Assembly (NCBI RefSeq): GCF_030811715.1
Contig: NZ_JAUSRH010000001.1
Coordinates: 496,001-560,000, forward strand
DNA: 64,000 nucleotides
Reading direction: 5' to 3'
Source of the DNA: Sinomonas atrocyanea
GTDB lineage: Bacteria; Actinomycetota; Actinomycetes; Actinomycetales; Micrococcaceae
The notes under the pieces were generated by a model that did no database searches, had not been told where the DNA came from, and saw only the letters and a list, made by a program, of their open reading frames with translations. Of this stretch, positions 42,857 to 51,501 are shown piece by piece. Each line of letters opens with the position of its first letter. The stretch's first letter is position 1. The translations under genes and the position numbers were made by a program.

Positions 42857-42871
42857 TAGACTTGGCCTCTA
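42857..42871 (+). promoter_or_regulatory. TANNNT -10 element, leaderless start of FUSC gene
   Basis: TAGACT at 42857-42862 is 8 nt before ATG 42871. This rules out the alternative TTG start at 42862, which overlaps the -10. Confidence 0.5.
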
Positions 42872-44016
42872 TGGACACGAAGGGCGCGCCGGCCGTCGCG
42901 GGAGCGTGGTCGCTCGCGCGCGACTACCTCAAGGACCTCAGGTCCTCGGGCATCGTGCGCGTGCGCCGGTCCCTCATGCCCGCCGTCGCGATGACGCTCG
43001 GCGCCGTGTCCGCGTACTTCATCGCCGAGTACGGGCTCGGGCACACGGCCCCGATCTTCGCCGCCACCTCCGCGCTCGTCTCGCTCGGATTCGGGCGGGA
43101 CCTCACGGTGCGCAAGGTGCTCGAGGTGGCCGTCGGCTGCACCCTCGGCATCGCGGTGGGCGACCTGCTCATGCACCTGCTCGGCGCGGGGCTCTGGCAG
43201 GCCGGGATCATCCTGTTCATCTCCATCCTGCTCGCCCGGTTCATCGACCGCGGGGTCATCCTGGCGACCCAGCTCGGCGTCCAGTCGCTGTTCGTCGTGC
43301 TGCTGCCGCCGGCGAGCGGCGGCCCGTTCACGCGCAGCCTCGACGCGATCGTGGGCGGCCTCATGGCCCTGGCCATCACCGCCCTCTTCCCCCGGGATCC
43401 GCGGGTCCAGCCCCGGCGGGACCTGCGGGAGCTCGTGGACACGTTCTCCACGATGCTGCGCGAGTGCGCCGGCGCCCTCGCCGAGGCCGACTCGACCCAG
43501 GCCTGGCACGCCCTCGTCCGCGGCCGCGGCTCGCAGGGAAAGGTCGACGCGATCCGGGCGAGCCTCGTGACGTCTTCGGAGGTGACCCGGCTCGCCCCGG
43601 CCTACCGCCGCCACCGGGCAGAGCTCGAGGAGATCGAGACGGCGGTCGAGTACCTCGACCTGGCGCTGCGCAACGGCCGGGTCGTGGCGCGCCGGCTCGC
43701 CTCCGTCATCAACAACGCGGCCCTGGCCCAGGCCGCGGCCGAGAGCATCGCCCAGCTCCTCGAGGACACCGCCGACGCCCTCGAGGACATGGCCCGGGGC
43801 CTCATCGCCGAGCGCCACGAGGAGCGCAGCGCGCAGATGCGCTCGGCCCGGCTGGCCCTGTCCGAGATCGCGGCCCGCACGCACCCCCGCCAGCTTCGGG
43901 TCGAGCGGCTCGAGGGCGAGGCCCTCGTGATCCTGCTGCGGCCCATGGTCATCGACCTGCTCGAGGCCACCGGCTACGACCGGCAGGAGGCGGTCGCGCT
44001 CCTGCCCCGGCTCTAG
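42871..44016 (+). CDS. FUSC / aromatic acid exporter (ArAE) family membrane protein
   Basis: The 381-residue protein has five or six TM helices in the first 170 residues (for example LMPAVAMTLGAVSAYFIAEY and PIFAATSALVSLGFGRDLTV). A long cytoplasmic helical domain extends to residue 381. This is the half-size fusaric-acid resistance/ArAE architecture. Such proteins are thought to export aromatic acids or act in stress tolerance, but the substrate is unknown. It lies between pst and radA with its own promoter. Confidence 0.78.
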   Translation: MDTKGAPAVAGAWSLARDYLKDLRSSGIVRVRRSLMPAVAMTLGAVSAYFIAEYGLGHTAPIFAATSALVSLGFGRDLTVRKVLEVAVGCTLGIAVGDLLMHLLGAGLWQAGIILFISILLARFIDRGVILATQLGVQSLFVVLLPPASGGPFTRSLDAIVGGLMALAITALFPRDPRVQPRRDLRELVDTFSTMLRECAGALAEADSTQAWHALVRGRGSQGKVDAIRASLVTSSEVTRLAPAYRRHRAELEEIETAVEYLDLALRNGRVVARRLASVINNAALAQAAAESIAQLLEDTADALEDMARGLIAERHEERSAQMRSARLALSEIAARTHPRQLRVERLEGEALVILLRPMVIDLLEATGYDRQEAVALLPRL

Positions 44017-44068
44017 GCTGGGGGCTCGCGTCCGCCGGGCCGGCGCGAGAAGTGTCGGCGGCCTGGAA

Positions 44069-44081
44069 TAGCCTTGGCGCA
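44069..44081 (+). promoter_or_regulatory. TANNNT -10 element, leaderless start of radA
   Basis: TAGCCT at 44069-44074 lies 6 nt before ATG 44081. Confidence 0.5.
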
Positions 44082-45478
44082 TGGCGACGAAGACCTCTAC
44101 GCGCACGGCGGCACGCTCCGGGAAGGCGCCGGGCTACCGCTGCGCGGAGTGCGGATGGACCACCGCCAAGTGGGTTGGCCGCTGCGGCGAGTGTCAGGCG
44201 TGGGGCACCGTGGAGGAGGTCGGCGGGGTCGTGGCGCGCACGACGGCGGCCGCGACCGTCCTCGAGGCGGCGCGCCCGATCGCCGAGGTCGACGCGACCG
44301 ACGCCGCGTTCCTGCCGACCGGGGTCGGCGAGCTCGACCGCGTCCTCGGCGGGGGCCTCGTCCCCGGTGCGGTGATCCTGCTCGCCGGCGAGCCCGGGGT
44401 CGGCAAGTCCACGCTCCTGCTCGACGTCGCGGCCAAGGTCGCCGGGGGCGGAAAGGACGTCCTCTACGTCACGGGCGAGGAGTCCGCCGCCCAGGTCAAG
44501 CTGCGGGCCGAGCGGATCGACGCCGTCGCGCCGCGGCTGTTCCTCGCCGCGGAGACGGACCTCTCCCAGGCGCTCGGCCACGTCGAGAAGGTCTCACCCC
44601 AGCTGCTCGTCGTGGACTCGGTGCAGACGCTTTCGAGCCCCGAAGTGGACGGGAGCGCGGGCGGCGTCTCGCAGGTGCGCGAGGTCGCCGCCTCGATCAT
44701 CGCGGCGGCGAAGCGGCGCAACATGACCACCCTCCTCGTCGGGCACGTCACGAAGGACGGCTCGATCGCCGGCCCGCGGCTGCTCGAGCACCTCGTCGAC
44801 GTGGTCTGCCAGTTCGAGGGCGAGCGCCACTCGCGCCTCAGGCTCCTGCGCGCGGTCAAGAACCGGTACGGTCCCACCGACGAGGTGGGCTGCTTCGACC
44901 TGGCCGAGACCGGGATCATGAGCGTGGCGGACCCGTCCGGGCTGTTCGTCTCCCGCACCAAGGATCCCGTCTCCGGCACCTGCATCACCGTCACCCTCGA
45001 GGGCCGCCGGCCGCTGCTCGCGGAGGTGCAGTCGCTGCTCGCGGAATCGGCCACCTCCCAGCCGCGGCGCGCCACGAGCGGCCTTGACTCCTCGCGGGTC
45101 TCGATGCTGCTCGCGGTACTCCAGCAGCGCGCGGGCTGCCTCCTGCACAAGGACGACACCTACGTGGCCACGGTGGGGGGCGTGCGGCTGAGCGAGCCGG
45201 CCACCGACCTCGCCATCGCGCTCGCCGTCGCCTCCGCGAAGACCCGCACGGCCCTCCCCCAGCGGCTCATCGCCTTCGGCGAGGTGGGCCTCGCCGGCGA
45301 GGTCCGGCCCGTCCCGGGGATCGGGCGGCGCATCCAGGAGGCGCACCGCCTCGGCTTCACCCACGCGGTGGTGCCCGCGAGCCCGAACGGACCCGGTGAG
45401 GTGCCCCCCGGCTTCCGGGTCAAGGAGGTCAGCCACGTCGCCGAGGCCCTCGAGCTCCTCATCCCCGGCGCGGAGTAG
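44081..45478 (+). CDS. radA: DNA repair protein RadA (branch migration ATPase)
   Basis: The 465-residue protein has the N-terminal zinc finger C21-x2-C24 ... C35-x2-C38. Walker A GEPGVGKS lies at 103-110 and the RadA-specific KNRYG at 260-264 (KNRFG in most). A C-terminal Lon-like domain with the GEVGLAGEVRPV segment completes it. RadA drives branch migration in homologous recombination. It is 122 nt upstream of disA on the same strand, the arrangement in many Gram-positives where RadA inhibits DisA. Confidence 0.97.
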   Translation: MATKTSTRTAARSGKAPGYRCAECGWTTAKWVGRCGECQAWGTVEEVGGVVARTTAAATVLEAARPIAEVDATDAAFLPTGVGELDRVLGGGLVPGAVILLAGEPGVGKSTLLLDVAAKVAGGGKDVLYVTGEESAAQVKLRAERIDAVAPRLFLAAETDLSQALGHVEKVSPQLLVVDSVQTLSSPEVDGSAGGVSQVREVAASIIAAAKRRNMTTLLVGHVTKDGSIAGPRLLEHLVDVVCQFEGERHSRLRLLRAVKNRYGPTDEVGCFDLAETGIMSVADPSGLFVSRTKDPVSGTCITVTLEGRRPLLAEVQSLLAESATSQPRRATSGLDSSRVSMLLAVLQQRAGCLLHKDDTYVATVGGVRLSEPATDLAIALAVASAKTRTALPQRLIAFGEVGLAGEVRPVPGIGRRIQEAHRLGFTHAVVPASPNGPGEVPPGFRVKEVSHVAEALELLIPGAE

Positions 45479-45600
45479 GGGCCCGGTCGTGCCCGAATCG
45501 TTGCCTTCCGTGCCCTGACAACCGGCTCCGCCTGCGACACGCGCGGATACCATGGGAACCGTGCCCCGCGCCACGCGCGGCGCAGGAAAGGGAAACACTC

Positions 45601-46677
45601 ATGGCTCGGACCCCCGAGGACGTGCTCAAAGCCACCTTGGCCCGGGTCGCACCCGGAACCGGCCTCCGCGACGGCCTCGAGCGCATCCTGAGGGGCCGGA
45701 CGGGCGCCCTGATCGTCCTCGGCTATGACCGGACCGTCGAGTCGCTGTGCTCGGGCGGCTTCGAGATCGGGATCGAGTTCTCCCCCACCCGGCTGCGCGA
45801 GCTGGCCAAGATGGACGGCGCGATCGTGTGCGACCGCGACGCCCGCACCATCGTCAAGGCCGCCGTGCACCTCGTCCCCGACTCCTCGATCGAGACCCAC
45901 GAGTCGGGCACCCGCCACCGCACCGCGGAGCGCGTCGCGAAGCAGACCGGGCTGCCGGTCATCTCGGTGAGCCAGTCCATGCAGATCATCGCCCTGTACG
46001 TGCAGGGCATCCGGCACGTGATCGAGAACTCCGAGCGGGTCCTCGCGCGCGCCAACCAGGCCCTCGCGACCCTCGAGCGCTACCGCGCGCGCCTCGACCA
46101 GGTCACCCACTCCCTGTCCGCCCTGGAGATCGAGGCCATGGTCACGGTGCGCGACGTCGCCCAGACCCTCCAGCGCCAGGTCATGGTCCAGCGCATCTCG
46201 GAGGAGATCGCCCAGTACGTCCTCGAGCTCGGCGACGACGGCCGTCTCCTGGCGCTCCAGCTCGAGGAGCTCACCACGGGGCTCGGGCCGGGTGCCGACG
46301 TCGTGATCCGCGACTACGCCGGGGACGGCGTCCCCCTCGAGACGATCGACGCCGCGGCCACGGCCCTGACCCAGCTTTCGAGCGTGGACCTCATCGACCT
46401 CAACAAGATCGCGGGGATCCTCGGCTACGCCGGCGGCACCGAGACCCTCGACGCCGTGGTCCAGCCGCGCGGCTACCGCCTCATCTCGGGGCTCAAGTCC
46501 GTGCCCCGCGCGGTCTCGGACCGTCTCGTGGACCACTTCGGCGGACTGCAGAACCTCATGGCCGCGACCATCGAGGACCTCATGACGGTGGACGGCATCG
46601 GCGAGCAGCGCGCCCGCACGGTCCGCGAGGGCCTCTCGCGCATGGCCGAGGCCAGCCTGCTCGACCGCTTCCTCTGA
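45601..46677 (+). CDS. disA: diadenylate cyclase DisA, DNA integrity scanning protein
   Basis: The 358-residue protein has the DAC domain motifs DGA (72-74) and RHRTAER (105-111). A helical linker and a C-terminal helix-hairpin-helix domain (about 290-350, TVDGIGEQRARTVREGL) that binds branched DNA follow. It makes cyclic di-AMP from two ATP while scanning DNA. GAAAGGG lies 9 nt before the ATG. It is downstream of radA, with which DisA interacts in other bacteria. Confidence 0.97.
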   Translation: MARTPEDVLKATLARVAPGTGLRDGLERILRGRTGALIVLGYDRTVESLCSGGFEIGIEFSPTRLRELAKMDGAIVCDRDARTIVKAAVHLVPDSSIETHESGTRHRTAERVAKQTGLPVISVSQSMQIIALYVQGIRHVIENSERVLARANQALATLERYRARLDQVTHSLSALEIEAMVTVRDVAQTLQRQVMVQRISEEIAQYVLELGDDGRLLALQLEELTTGLGPGADVVIRDYAGDGVPLETIDAAATALTQLSSVDLIDLNKIAGILGYAGGTETLDAVVQPRGYRLISGLKSVPRAVSDRLVDHFGGLQNLMAATIEDLMTVDGIGEQRARTVREGLSRMAEASLLDRFL

Positions 46678-46692
46678 GCCGGGTGCCCAGCG

Positions 46693-47412
46693 CTACTTGA
46701 GCTCGAACACGGCCTTGGAGCTCGTGACGGGGCCCAGCGAGGCCGTCAGCACATAGACGCCCGGCTTCGGCTCGCCGGTCACGGCCTTGCAGCCCTCCGT
46801 GCTGCGCACGCGCTGCCACGGGAAGTTCGCCGTCTCTGAGCCGCCGGCCGGGATCGTCTTGATCAGGTCCTGCGCGTCCGCCTGGCAGTCCTTCGACGAG
46901 AAGATGCGGTCGGCGCCGCTGACCACGAGGAACTCCATCTGCGTGGTGCCGACGTTGACCCCGCACGGGACGGTGTTCCCGTTGGTCACCTTGAGGGTGA
47001 ACACGGGCTTGTCGGCGGGCGCGTAGCTCGCCTTGTCCGTCGCTGCGGAGACGGTGATGAGGTGGGGGTCGCAGGCCGGCGTGGCGCTCGGGCTCGGGCT
47101 CGCGGAACCCTGGTCCGACGAGGCGGATGGGCTGGCCGCGGACGACGCCGGCTGGCTGGCTCCGGCGGTGCCGGTCGCCGAAGCGCTCGGGCTGGCAGCG
47201 GCGGCCAAGGACTGCTGAGCCTCTGGTCCGGGTCCCCCCGCGGTCGAGCTCACGGCAGCGACGGCGGCCCAGACGCCGATGCCGAGCACGCCCAGGATGA
47301 GGACCACGAGGACGCCCACAGCGATGCGCCGGCGCCGGTACACCTCGGGGCTCTGACGCCGCGTCCCCTGCGGTGTGCGCGTACGCGCCCTGTCGTTGCC
47401 CTGCCCTGCCAT
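46693..47412 (-). CDS. uncharacterised membrane-anchored extracellular protein
   Basis: The 239-residue protein has a basic N-terminus, a TM helix (about 31-53) and a Ser/Ala/Pro-rich linker (~57-110). A C-terminal beta-sandwich-like domain (~112-239) contains three cysteines likely to form disulfides (in PCGV, KDCQ, EGCK). The domain looks like an extracellular immunoglobulin-like fold (VFTLKVTNGNTVPC, TANFPW). The linker suggests cell-wall crossing. I do not recognise a characterised family. It converges with disA (15 nt gap). TAACCT 6 nt before ATG indicates a leaderless start. Confidence 0.7.
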   Translation of the reverse strand: MAGQGNDRARTRTPQGTRRQSPEVYRRRRIAVGVLVVLILGVLGIGVWAAVAAVSSTAGGPGPEAQQSLAAAASPSASATGTAGASQPASSAASPSASSDQGSASPSPSATPACDPHLITVSAATDKASYAPADKPVFTLKVTNGNTVPCGVNVGTTQMEFLVVSGADRIFSSKDCQADAQDLIKTIPAGGSETANFPWQRVRSTEGCKAVTGEPKPGVYVLTASLGPVTSSKAVFELK

Positions 47413-47424
47413 GCTCCTAGGTTA
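47412..47424 (-). promoter_or_regulatory. TANNNT -10 element, leaderless start
   Basis: TAACCT (47424-47419, minus strand) is 6 nt before ATG 47412. Confidence 0.45.
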
Positions 47425-47533
47425 CGTAAGAGGTGGGCGGCCTGCCCCGCCCGGCGCGCCGCGGGCCGCTACAGTGGGACGAACCCCTCACCGTCCGGAC
47501 CGCCGCGAGGCGTCCGCGTCCTGAAAGGCCCCC

Positions 47534-48568
47534 GTGACCGCTCCAGCTGCGACTCGCCGTCGTGCGCCCGGGCCTGACGCGCCCGGGTCCGACGAGGCCG
47601 GGCCCGACGAGGCCGCATCCGGTGAGACCGGTGCGCTCGCGCGCCTCCACACCGAGCTCGCCGACTGGTTCGCCCGCGAGGCCCGGGACCTGCCGTGGCG
47701 TGCCGAGGACCGCACGCCGTGGGGCGTGCTCGTGAGCGAGGTCATGCTCCAGCAGACCCCGGTGGGGCGGGTCCTGCCGGTGTGGCGCGAGTGGATGGAG
47801 CGATGGCCGAGCCCGGCGGACCTCGCGGCCGAGCCGGCCGGCGAGGCGGTCCGCGCCTGGGGCCGCCTGGGCTATCCGCGCCGCGCGCTGCGGCTGCACG
47901 CGGCCGCGGCCGTGATCGCGGCCGAGCACGGCGGGACGCTGCCGGACACCGAGGAGGCGCTGCGCACGCTGCCCGGCGTGGGCTCCTACACGGCGGCCGC
48001 GGTCGCTGCGTTCGCCTTCGGGCGGCGGGCCACCGTGGTGGACACGAACATCCGCCGCGTGCATGCCCGGCTCCTGGGCGGCGAGGCGCTGCCCGCCCCG
48101 GCGCTCACGGCGGCCGAGCAGCGGCGGGCGGCCGCGCTGCTGCCCCAGGACACGGCCCTCTCCGTCGCGTGGAACGCGGCGGCGATGGAGCTCGGCGCGG
48201 TGGTGTGCACGGCCCGCGCGCCCCGGTGCCCCGCCTGCCCCGTGGCCGCCGCGTGCGCCTGGCGGGCCGCGGGCGAGCCGCCGCCCACGTACACGCCGCG
48301 CGGGCAGGCGTGGCACGGCACGGACCGGCAGGTGCGCGGTGCCGTCATGGCGGTGCTCAGGGCCGCCGAGCACCCGGTGCACCGCGCCCTGTTCGAGCCG
48401 CCCGTGCCCGGCGCTCCCCCGTGGCCGTCCGAGGGCGGTGCCGTGACGGCCGCGCTGGGCAGGCTTCACGCCCTGGGAAGCGGGCCGGACCAGCTCGCGC
48501 GGGCCGTTGCGGGGCTGCTCGCCGACGGCCTCGCCGTGGAGGACGACGGCCGGCTGCGGCTGCCCTGA
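47534..48568 (+). CDS. mutY: A/G-specific adenine glycosylase
   Basis: The 344-residue protein has an N-terminal disordered 35 residues. Then come the MutY catalytic region SEVMLQQTPVGRVLPVW (Glu in SEVMLQQ), helix-hairpin-helix LPGVGSYTAAAVAAFAFG and the catalytic Asp in VVDTNIRRVH. The 4Fe-4S cluster motif is C-x6-C-x2-C-x5-C (CTARAPRCPACPVAAAC). It removes adenine paired with 8-oxoguanine. The C-terminal region after the cluster is short (about 100 residues) and divergent from the NUDIX-like 8-oxoG recognition domain. GTG start 47534 follows GAAAGG. Confidence 0.93.
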   Translation: MTAPAATRRRAPGPDAPGSDEAGPDEAASGETGALARLHTELADWFAREARDLPWRAEDRTPWGVLVSEVMLQQTPVGRVLPVWREWMERWPSPADLAAEPAGEAVRAWGRLGYPRRALRLHAAAAVIAAEHGGTLPDTEEALRTLPGVGSYTAAAVAAFAFGRRATVVDTNIRRVHARLLGGEALPAPALTAAEQRRAAALLPQDTALSVAWNAAAMELGAVVCTARAPRCPACPVAAACAWRAAGEPPPTYTPRGQAWHGTDRQVRGAVMAVLRAAEHPVHRALFEPPVPGAPPWPSEGGAVTAALGRLHALGSGPDQLARAVAGLLADGLAVEDDGRLRLP

Positions 48569-48575
48569 CCCTGCG

Positions 48576-48651
48576 GGGCATTTCGACACAACCCACCGGC
48601 CTCAGAGCCGCATCCGGCCGAGTATCGGCCGCGAGTTGTGTCGATATGCCC
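48576..48651. repeat. palindromic dispersed element, copy 2 (likely bidirectional terminator)
   Basis: Nineteen-nt outer arms (48576-48594 with 48633-48651) pair at 17 of 19 positions, around GGCC-rich inner hairpins. The right end is shared, in inverse, with the element at 969-1044 (17 of 19). It lies between two convergent genes ending at 48568 and 48657. Confidence 0.75.
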
Positions 48652-48656
48652 GCCTC

Positions 48657-49205
48657 CTACTCGCGGGCGCGCCCGGGCAGCCAGCGGATCATGCGCGTGT
48701 TCCCGAGGGTGTTGGGCTTGACCCGGGCGAGGTCCAGGAACTCGGCGACGCCCTCATCGTGCGAGCGCAGCAGCTCGGAGTACACCTCGGGGTCCACGCC
48801 GGACTGGTCGGCCATGACCTCGAAGCCGTGCCGCTCGAAGAAGCCCACCTCGAAGGTGAGGCAGAAGACCCGCTGCACCCCGACATCGCGCGCCTCCTGC
48901 AGCAGCTGCTCCACGAGCGCGTGCCCCACTCCGCGCCCGCGCCACGAGTCCGCGGCCGCGAGGGTGCGGATCTCGGCGAGGTCCTCCCACATGACGTGGA
49001 GGGCGCCGCAGCCCACCAGCTCGCCGTCCGGCGCCTCGGCGACGCGGAACTCCTGGATGGCCTCGTAGTACGCCACGGACTCCTTCGAGATGAGGATCCG
49101 CCGCTCGGCCAGCGGGGCGACGAGGCGCTTGATCGCCGCGACGTCGCCCGTCCGCGCCCGCCGGAGGGTGAAGGGCAGGGCGGGGGCGTGGGCGGTCTCG
49201 GTCAT
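48657..49205 (-). CDS. amino-acid N-acetyltransferase (ArgA-type GNAT, N-acetylglutamate synthase)
   Basis: The 182-residue GNAT protein has acetyl-CoA loop WRGRGVGHALVEQLL (about 103-117), then RVFCLTFEVGFFERHGFEVM, characteristic of the short stand-alone N-acetylglutamate synthases of actinobacteria (Rv2747 type). It acetylates glutamate to start arginine synthesis. ATG 49205 is preferred over ATG 49214 since TAGGAT lies 7 nt before it. It is not near other arg genes. The function is by family resemblance. Confidence 0.82.
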   Translation of the reverse strand: MTETAHAPALPFTLRRARTGDVAAIKRLVAPLAERRILISKESVAYYEAIQEFRVAEAPDGELVGCGALHVMWEDLAEIRTLAAADSWRGRGVGHALVEQLLQEARDVGVQRVFCLTFEVGFFERHGFEVMADQSGVDPEVYSELLRSHDEGVAEFLDLARVKPNTLGNTRMIRWLPGRARE

Positions 49206-49218
49206 GCGCTCCATCCTA
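49205..49218 (-). promoter_or_regulatory. TANNNT -10 element, leaderless start of ArgA-type gene
   Basis: TAGGAT (49218-49213, minus strand) is followed after 7 nt by ATG 49205. Confidence 0.45.
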
Positions 49219-49283
49219 GTTCGGGCACATGGCCGAGCCCGGCCGGCGCGGGATGGCCCCTCGCCGGCCGGGCGGGACCGCTG

Positions 49284-51428
49284 CTAGAGGCCGAGCTCCT
49301 TCGGCAGCTGGCGCTCCTCGCCCAGGAGGTGCTCGGCGAGGAAGGCGGACACCACGCCGTACCAGACCTTGGCGTGCTGGGGCTGCAGGATCCAGTGGTT
49401 CTCGTCGGGGAAGTACAGGAACCGGTGCGGGGTCCTGCCCTCGTCGTCGGCCGCGAGCTGCGAGGCGGAGAGGAGCTCCCACCACAGGCGCAGGCCCTCG
49501 CCGATCGGCACGCGGTAGTCCTTGTCACCGTGGATCACGAGCATGGGGGTGCGGATCTCGCCGACCGAGTGGTGCGGGGAGTTGGCCTGCATCATGGCCT
49601 CGTCCATCTCCTTGGCCCAGTACAGGGCCATGTCGGTGGTCGGGCCGAAGGCGTCGAGGGCCCACAGGCTCGCGTGCGTCACGATCGCCCGGAAGCGGTC
49701 CGTGTGGCCGGCCACCCAGTTGGCCATGTACCCGCCGAAGGAGCCGCCCATCGCCGCCGTGCGCTCGGGGTCGAGGTCGCCGCGCTGGAGGGCCGCGTCA
49801 GTGACGGCCATGAGGTCGGTGTAGGGCTCGGCGCCCCACCGGCCCCAGCCGCGGTCGATGAAGTGCTGGCCGTAGCCGGTGGAGAGGGCCGGGTCCGGCA
49901 GCAGCACGGCGTAGCCCTGGGCCGCGAGGAGCCACGGGTTCCACCGCCACGTCCAGGCATTCCACGAGCCGATCGGGCCGCCGTGGATCCACAGGAGGAG
50001 GGGGTGCTTCCCGCCCTCGGGGGACTGCTTCCCCTCCGGCGCGGCCGGCAGGGCGAGCCACGCGCGCAGCGGGGTCCCGTCCTCGGCGGTCGCGGTGACC
50101 TCCTCGAGGCGGCCGGGGACCTCCGGCCGTTCCACCGGGTTGCCCAGCCGCGTGGTCTCGCCGGTGGCGAGGTCGATCCGCACGGCCTCGGGCGGGAAGA
50201 GGTAGGAACTGCGCAGGGCGTACGCGGCCGCCCCGTCCGGGGAGACGAGGACGTCGGTGTAGGCCGCGTCGTCCTGCGTCACCGCGGTGGCCTCCCCGCT
50301 CGCGGGGTCGAGGCGGAACACGGGCGAGCGGCCGGCGTCGTCGGCGGTGACGAGCAGCGCGGAGCCGTCCGGAAGCCACGCCTCGGGGTGCGGCATGCGG
50401 TCCCACGCGGGTGCGAGCCGGCGGAGCTGCCCGGTCTCGACGTCGAGGAGGTGCACTTCGCAGCGGTAGGCGCTGGTCGGCGTCGTGTGCGGCTCGACGA
50501 CCACGGCGACGGTCCGCCCGTCCGGGCTCACCGGGCCGGCGGTGTAGTCCATGCGGTCCTCGGACAGGAGGGTGCGGCGCGTGCCGGAGGCGACGTCGAT
50601 CGCGACGAGTTCGCTGCGGAGGTCGCCCTTCGCGAGGGGCTTGGAGACGGAGGCGTAGATGGTGCGGCCGTCGGGGCTCGCGTGCGCCTCGCCGAAGCGG
50701 AGCGCCGGGCCGATGTCGGCCGTGAGGTTGCGGAGCTCGAGCGCGGGCTCCGCGTCCACCGTCGTGGGCTTGCCGGGCTCGGGCTCGGCCGCCGAGCGCT
50801 CGACGGCGAACAGCCGCGGCTGGGCGGGCCCGAGGTCGGAGTCCCAGAAGCGCACCGGGTAGGAGGAGTGCAGGATCGCCGCGACCTTGGCCTCCTTGCG
50901 GCCCTTGCGGCGCGCCTCGTCGTCAGCCTCGTCGGTGCTCCCCGCCAGGACGGACGCCTGGACGAAGGTGGCGTCGGCCTTCTGGGCCGTGATGACGCGC
51001 TCGACGCCGCCCGCGCGGCTGAGCGCGACCCTCGCCTCCCCGCCGGCGTGCGGCAGCAGCCAGAGCGCGTTGACCGGCTCCTCGTCGGGCTTGTCAGGGT
51101 CCGGCCGGGCCGAGGTGAAGTAGAGGTCCCCGTTCGCGGCGAACGCGGCCCCGGCCTCCCCCTTGGCGCTGCGGGTGATGCGGCGCGCGGGTGCCTGGCC
51201 GGCGGGGTCGATCTCCCACAGGGCGGAGCCGTACTCGGTGCCCTTGCCGTTGAGCGTCGCCACGGTGGTGACGAGGCGGGCGCCGTCGGGGCTGAGGGCC
51301 AGCCCCGAGAGGCGGGGCATGGCCACGTAGTGGTCGAGGTCGTGGAACGGCGTCTCGGGCCGGGTGGCGGGCTCTGCGGACGCGGGCGTGGTGCCGGCCA
51401 TGGTGGCGGCGGCGGTCTCGGCAGTCAT
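49284..51428 (-). CDS. S9-family serine peptidase (acylaminoacyl/dipeptidyl peptidase type)
   Basis: The 714-residue protein has an N-terminal beta-propeller (about 40-430) with WD40/TolB-like repeats (SPDGRTIYASV, SPDGRTVAVVV, SPDGAAAYALR). A C-terminal alpha/beta hydrolase domain has nucleophile S563 in GGSFGGYMANW. The acid and base lie in the HGDKDYRVP and PDENHWILQP segments. It cleaves short peptides from the N-terminus. There is no signal peptide, so it is cytoplasmic. A GGAGG site sits only one base before ATG 51428, an unusually short spacing. Confidence 0.9.
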   Translation of the reverse strand: MTAETAAATMAGTTPASAEPATRPETPFHDLDHYVAMPRLSGLALSPDGARLVTTVATLNGKGTEYGSALWEIDPAGQAPARRITRSAKGEAGAAFAANGDLYFTSARPDPDKPDEEPVNALWLLPHAGGEARVALSRAGGVERVITAQKADATFVQASVLAGSTDEADDEARRKGRKEAKVAAILHSSYPVRFWDSDLGPAQPRLFAVERSAAEPEPGKPTTVDAEPALELRNLTADIGPALRFGEAHASPDGRTIYASVSKPLAKGDLRSELVAIDVASGTRRTLLSEDRMDYTAGPVSPDGRTVAVVVEPHTTPTSAYRCEVHLLDVETGQLRRLAPAWDRMPHPEAWLPDGSALLVTADDAGRSPVFRLDPASGEATAVTQDDAAYTDVLVSPDGAAAYALRSSYLFPPEAVRIDLATGETTRLGNPVERPEVPGRLEEVTATAEDGTPLRAWLALPAAPEGKQSPEGGKHPLLLWIHGGPIGSWNAWTWRWNPWLLAAQGYAVLLPDPALSTGYGQHFIDRGWGRWGAEPYTDLMAVTDAALQRGDLDPERTAAMGGSFGGYMANWVAGHTDRFRAIVTHASLWALDAFGPTTDMALYWAKEMDEAMMQANSPHHSVGEIRTPMLVIHGDKDYRVPIGEGLRLWWELLSASQLAADDEGRTPHRFLYFPDENHWILQPQHAKVWYGVVSAFLAEHLLGEERQLPKELGL

Positions 51429-51501
51429 GCCTCCGATTCAACCCGGGATGTGGCGTGAAGCACAGGGCCGTTCACTCTTGGTGAAACAGTCCTTTCACAC
51501 C

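Noticed and set aside
42647-42870. Possible riboswitch in the pstS leader
   Set aside because: The leader from the -10 to the start is only about 45 nt and shows no stable conserved fold.
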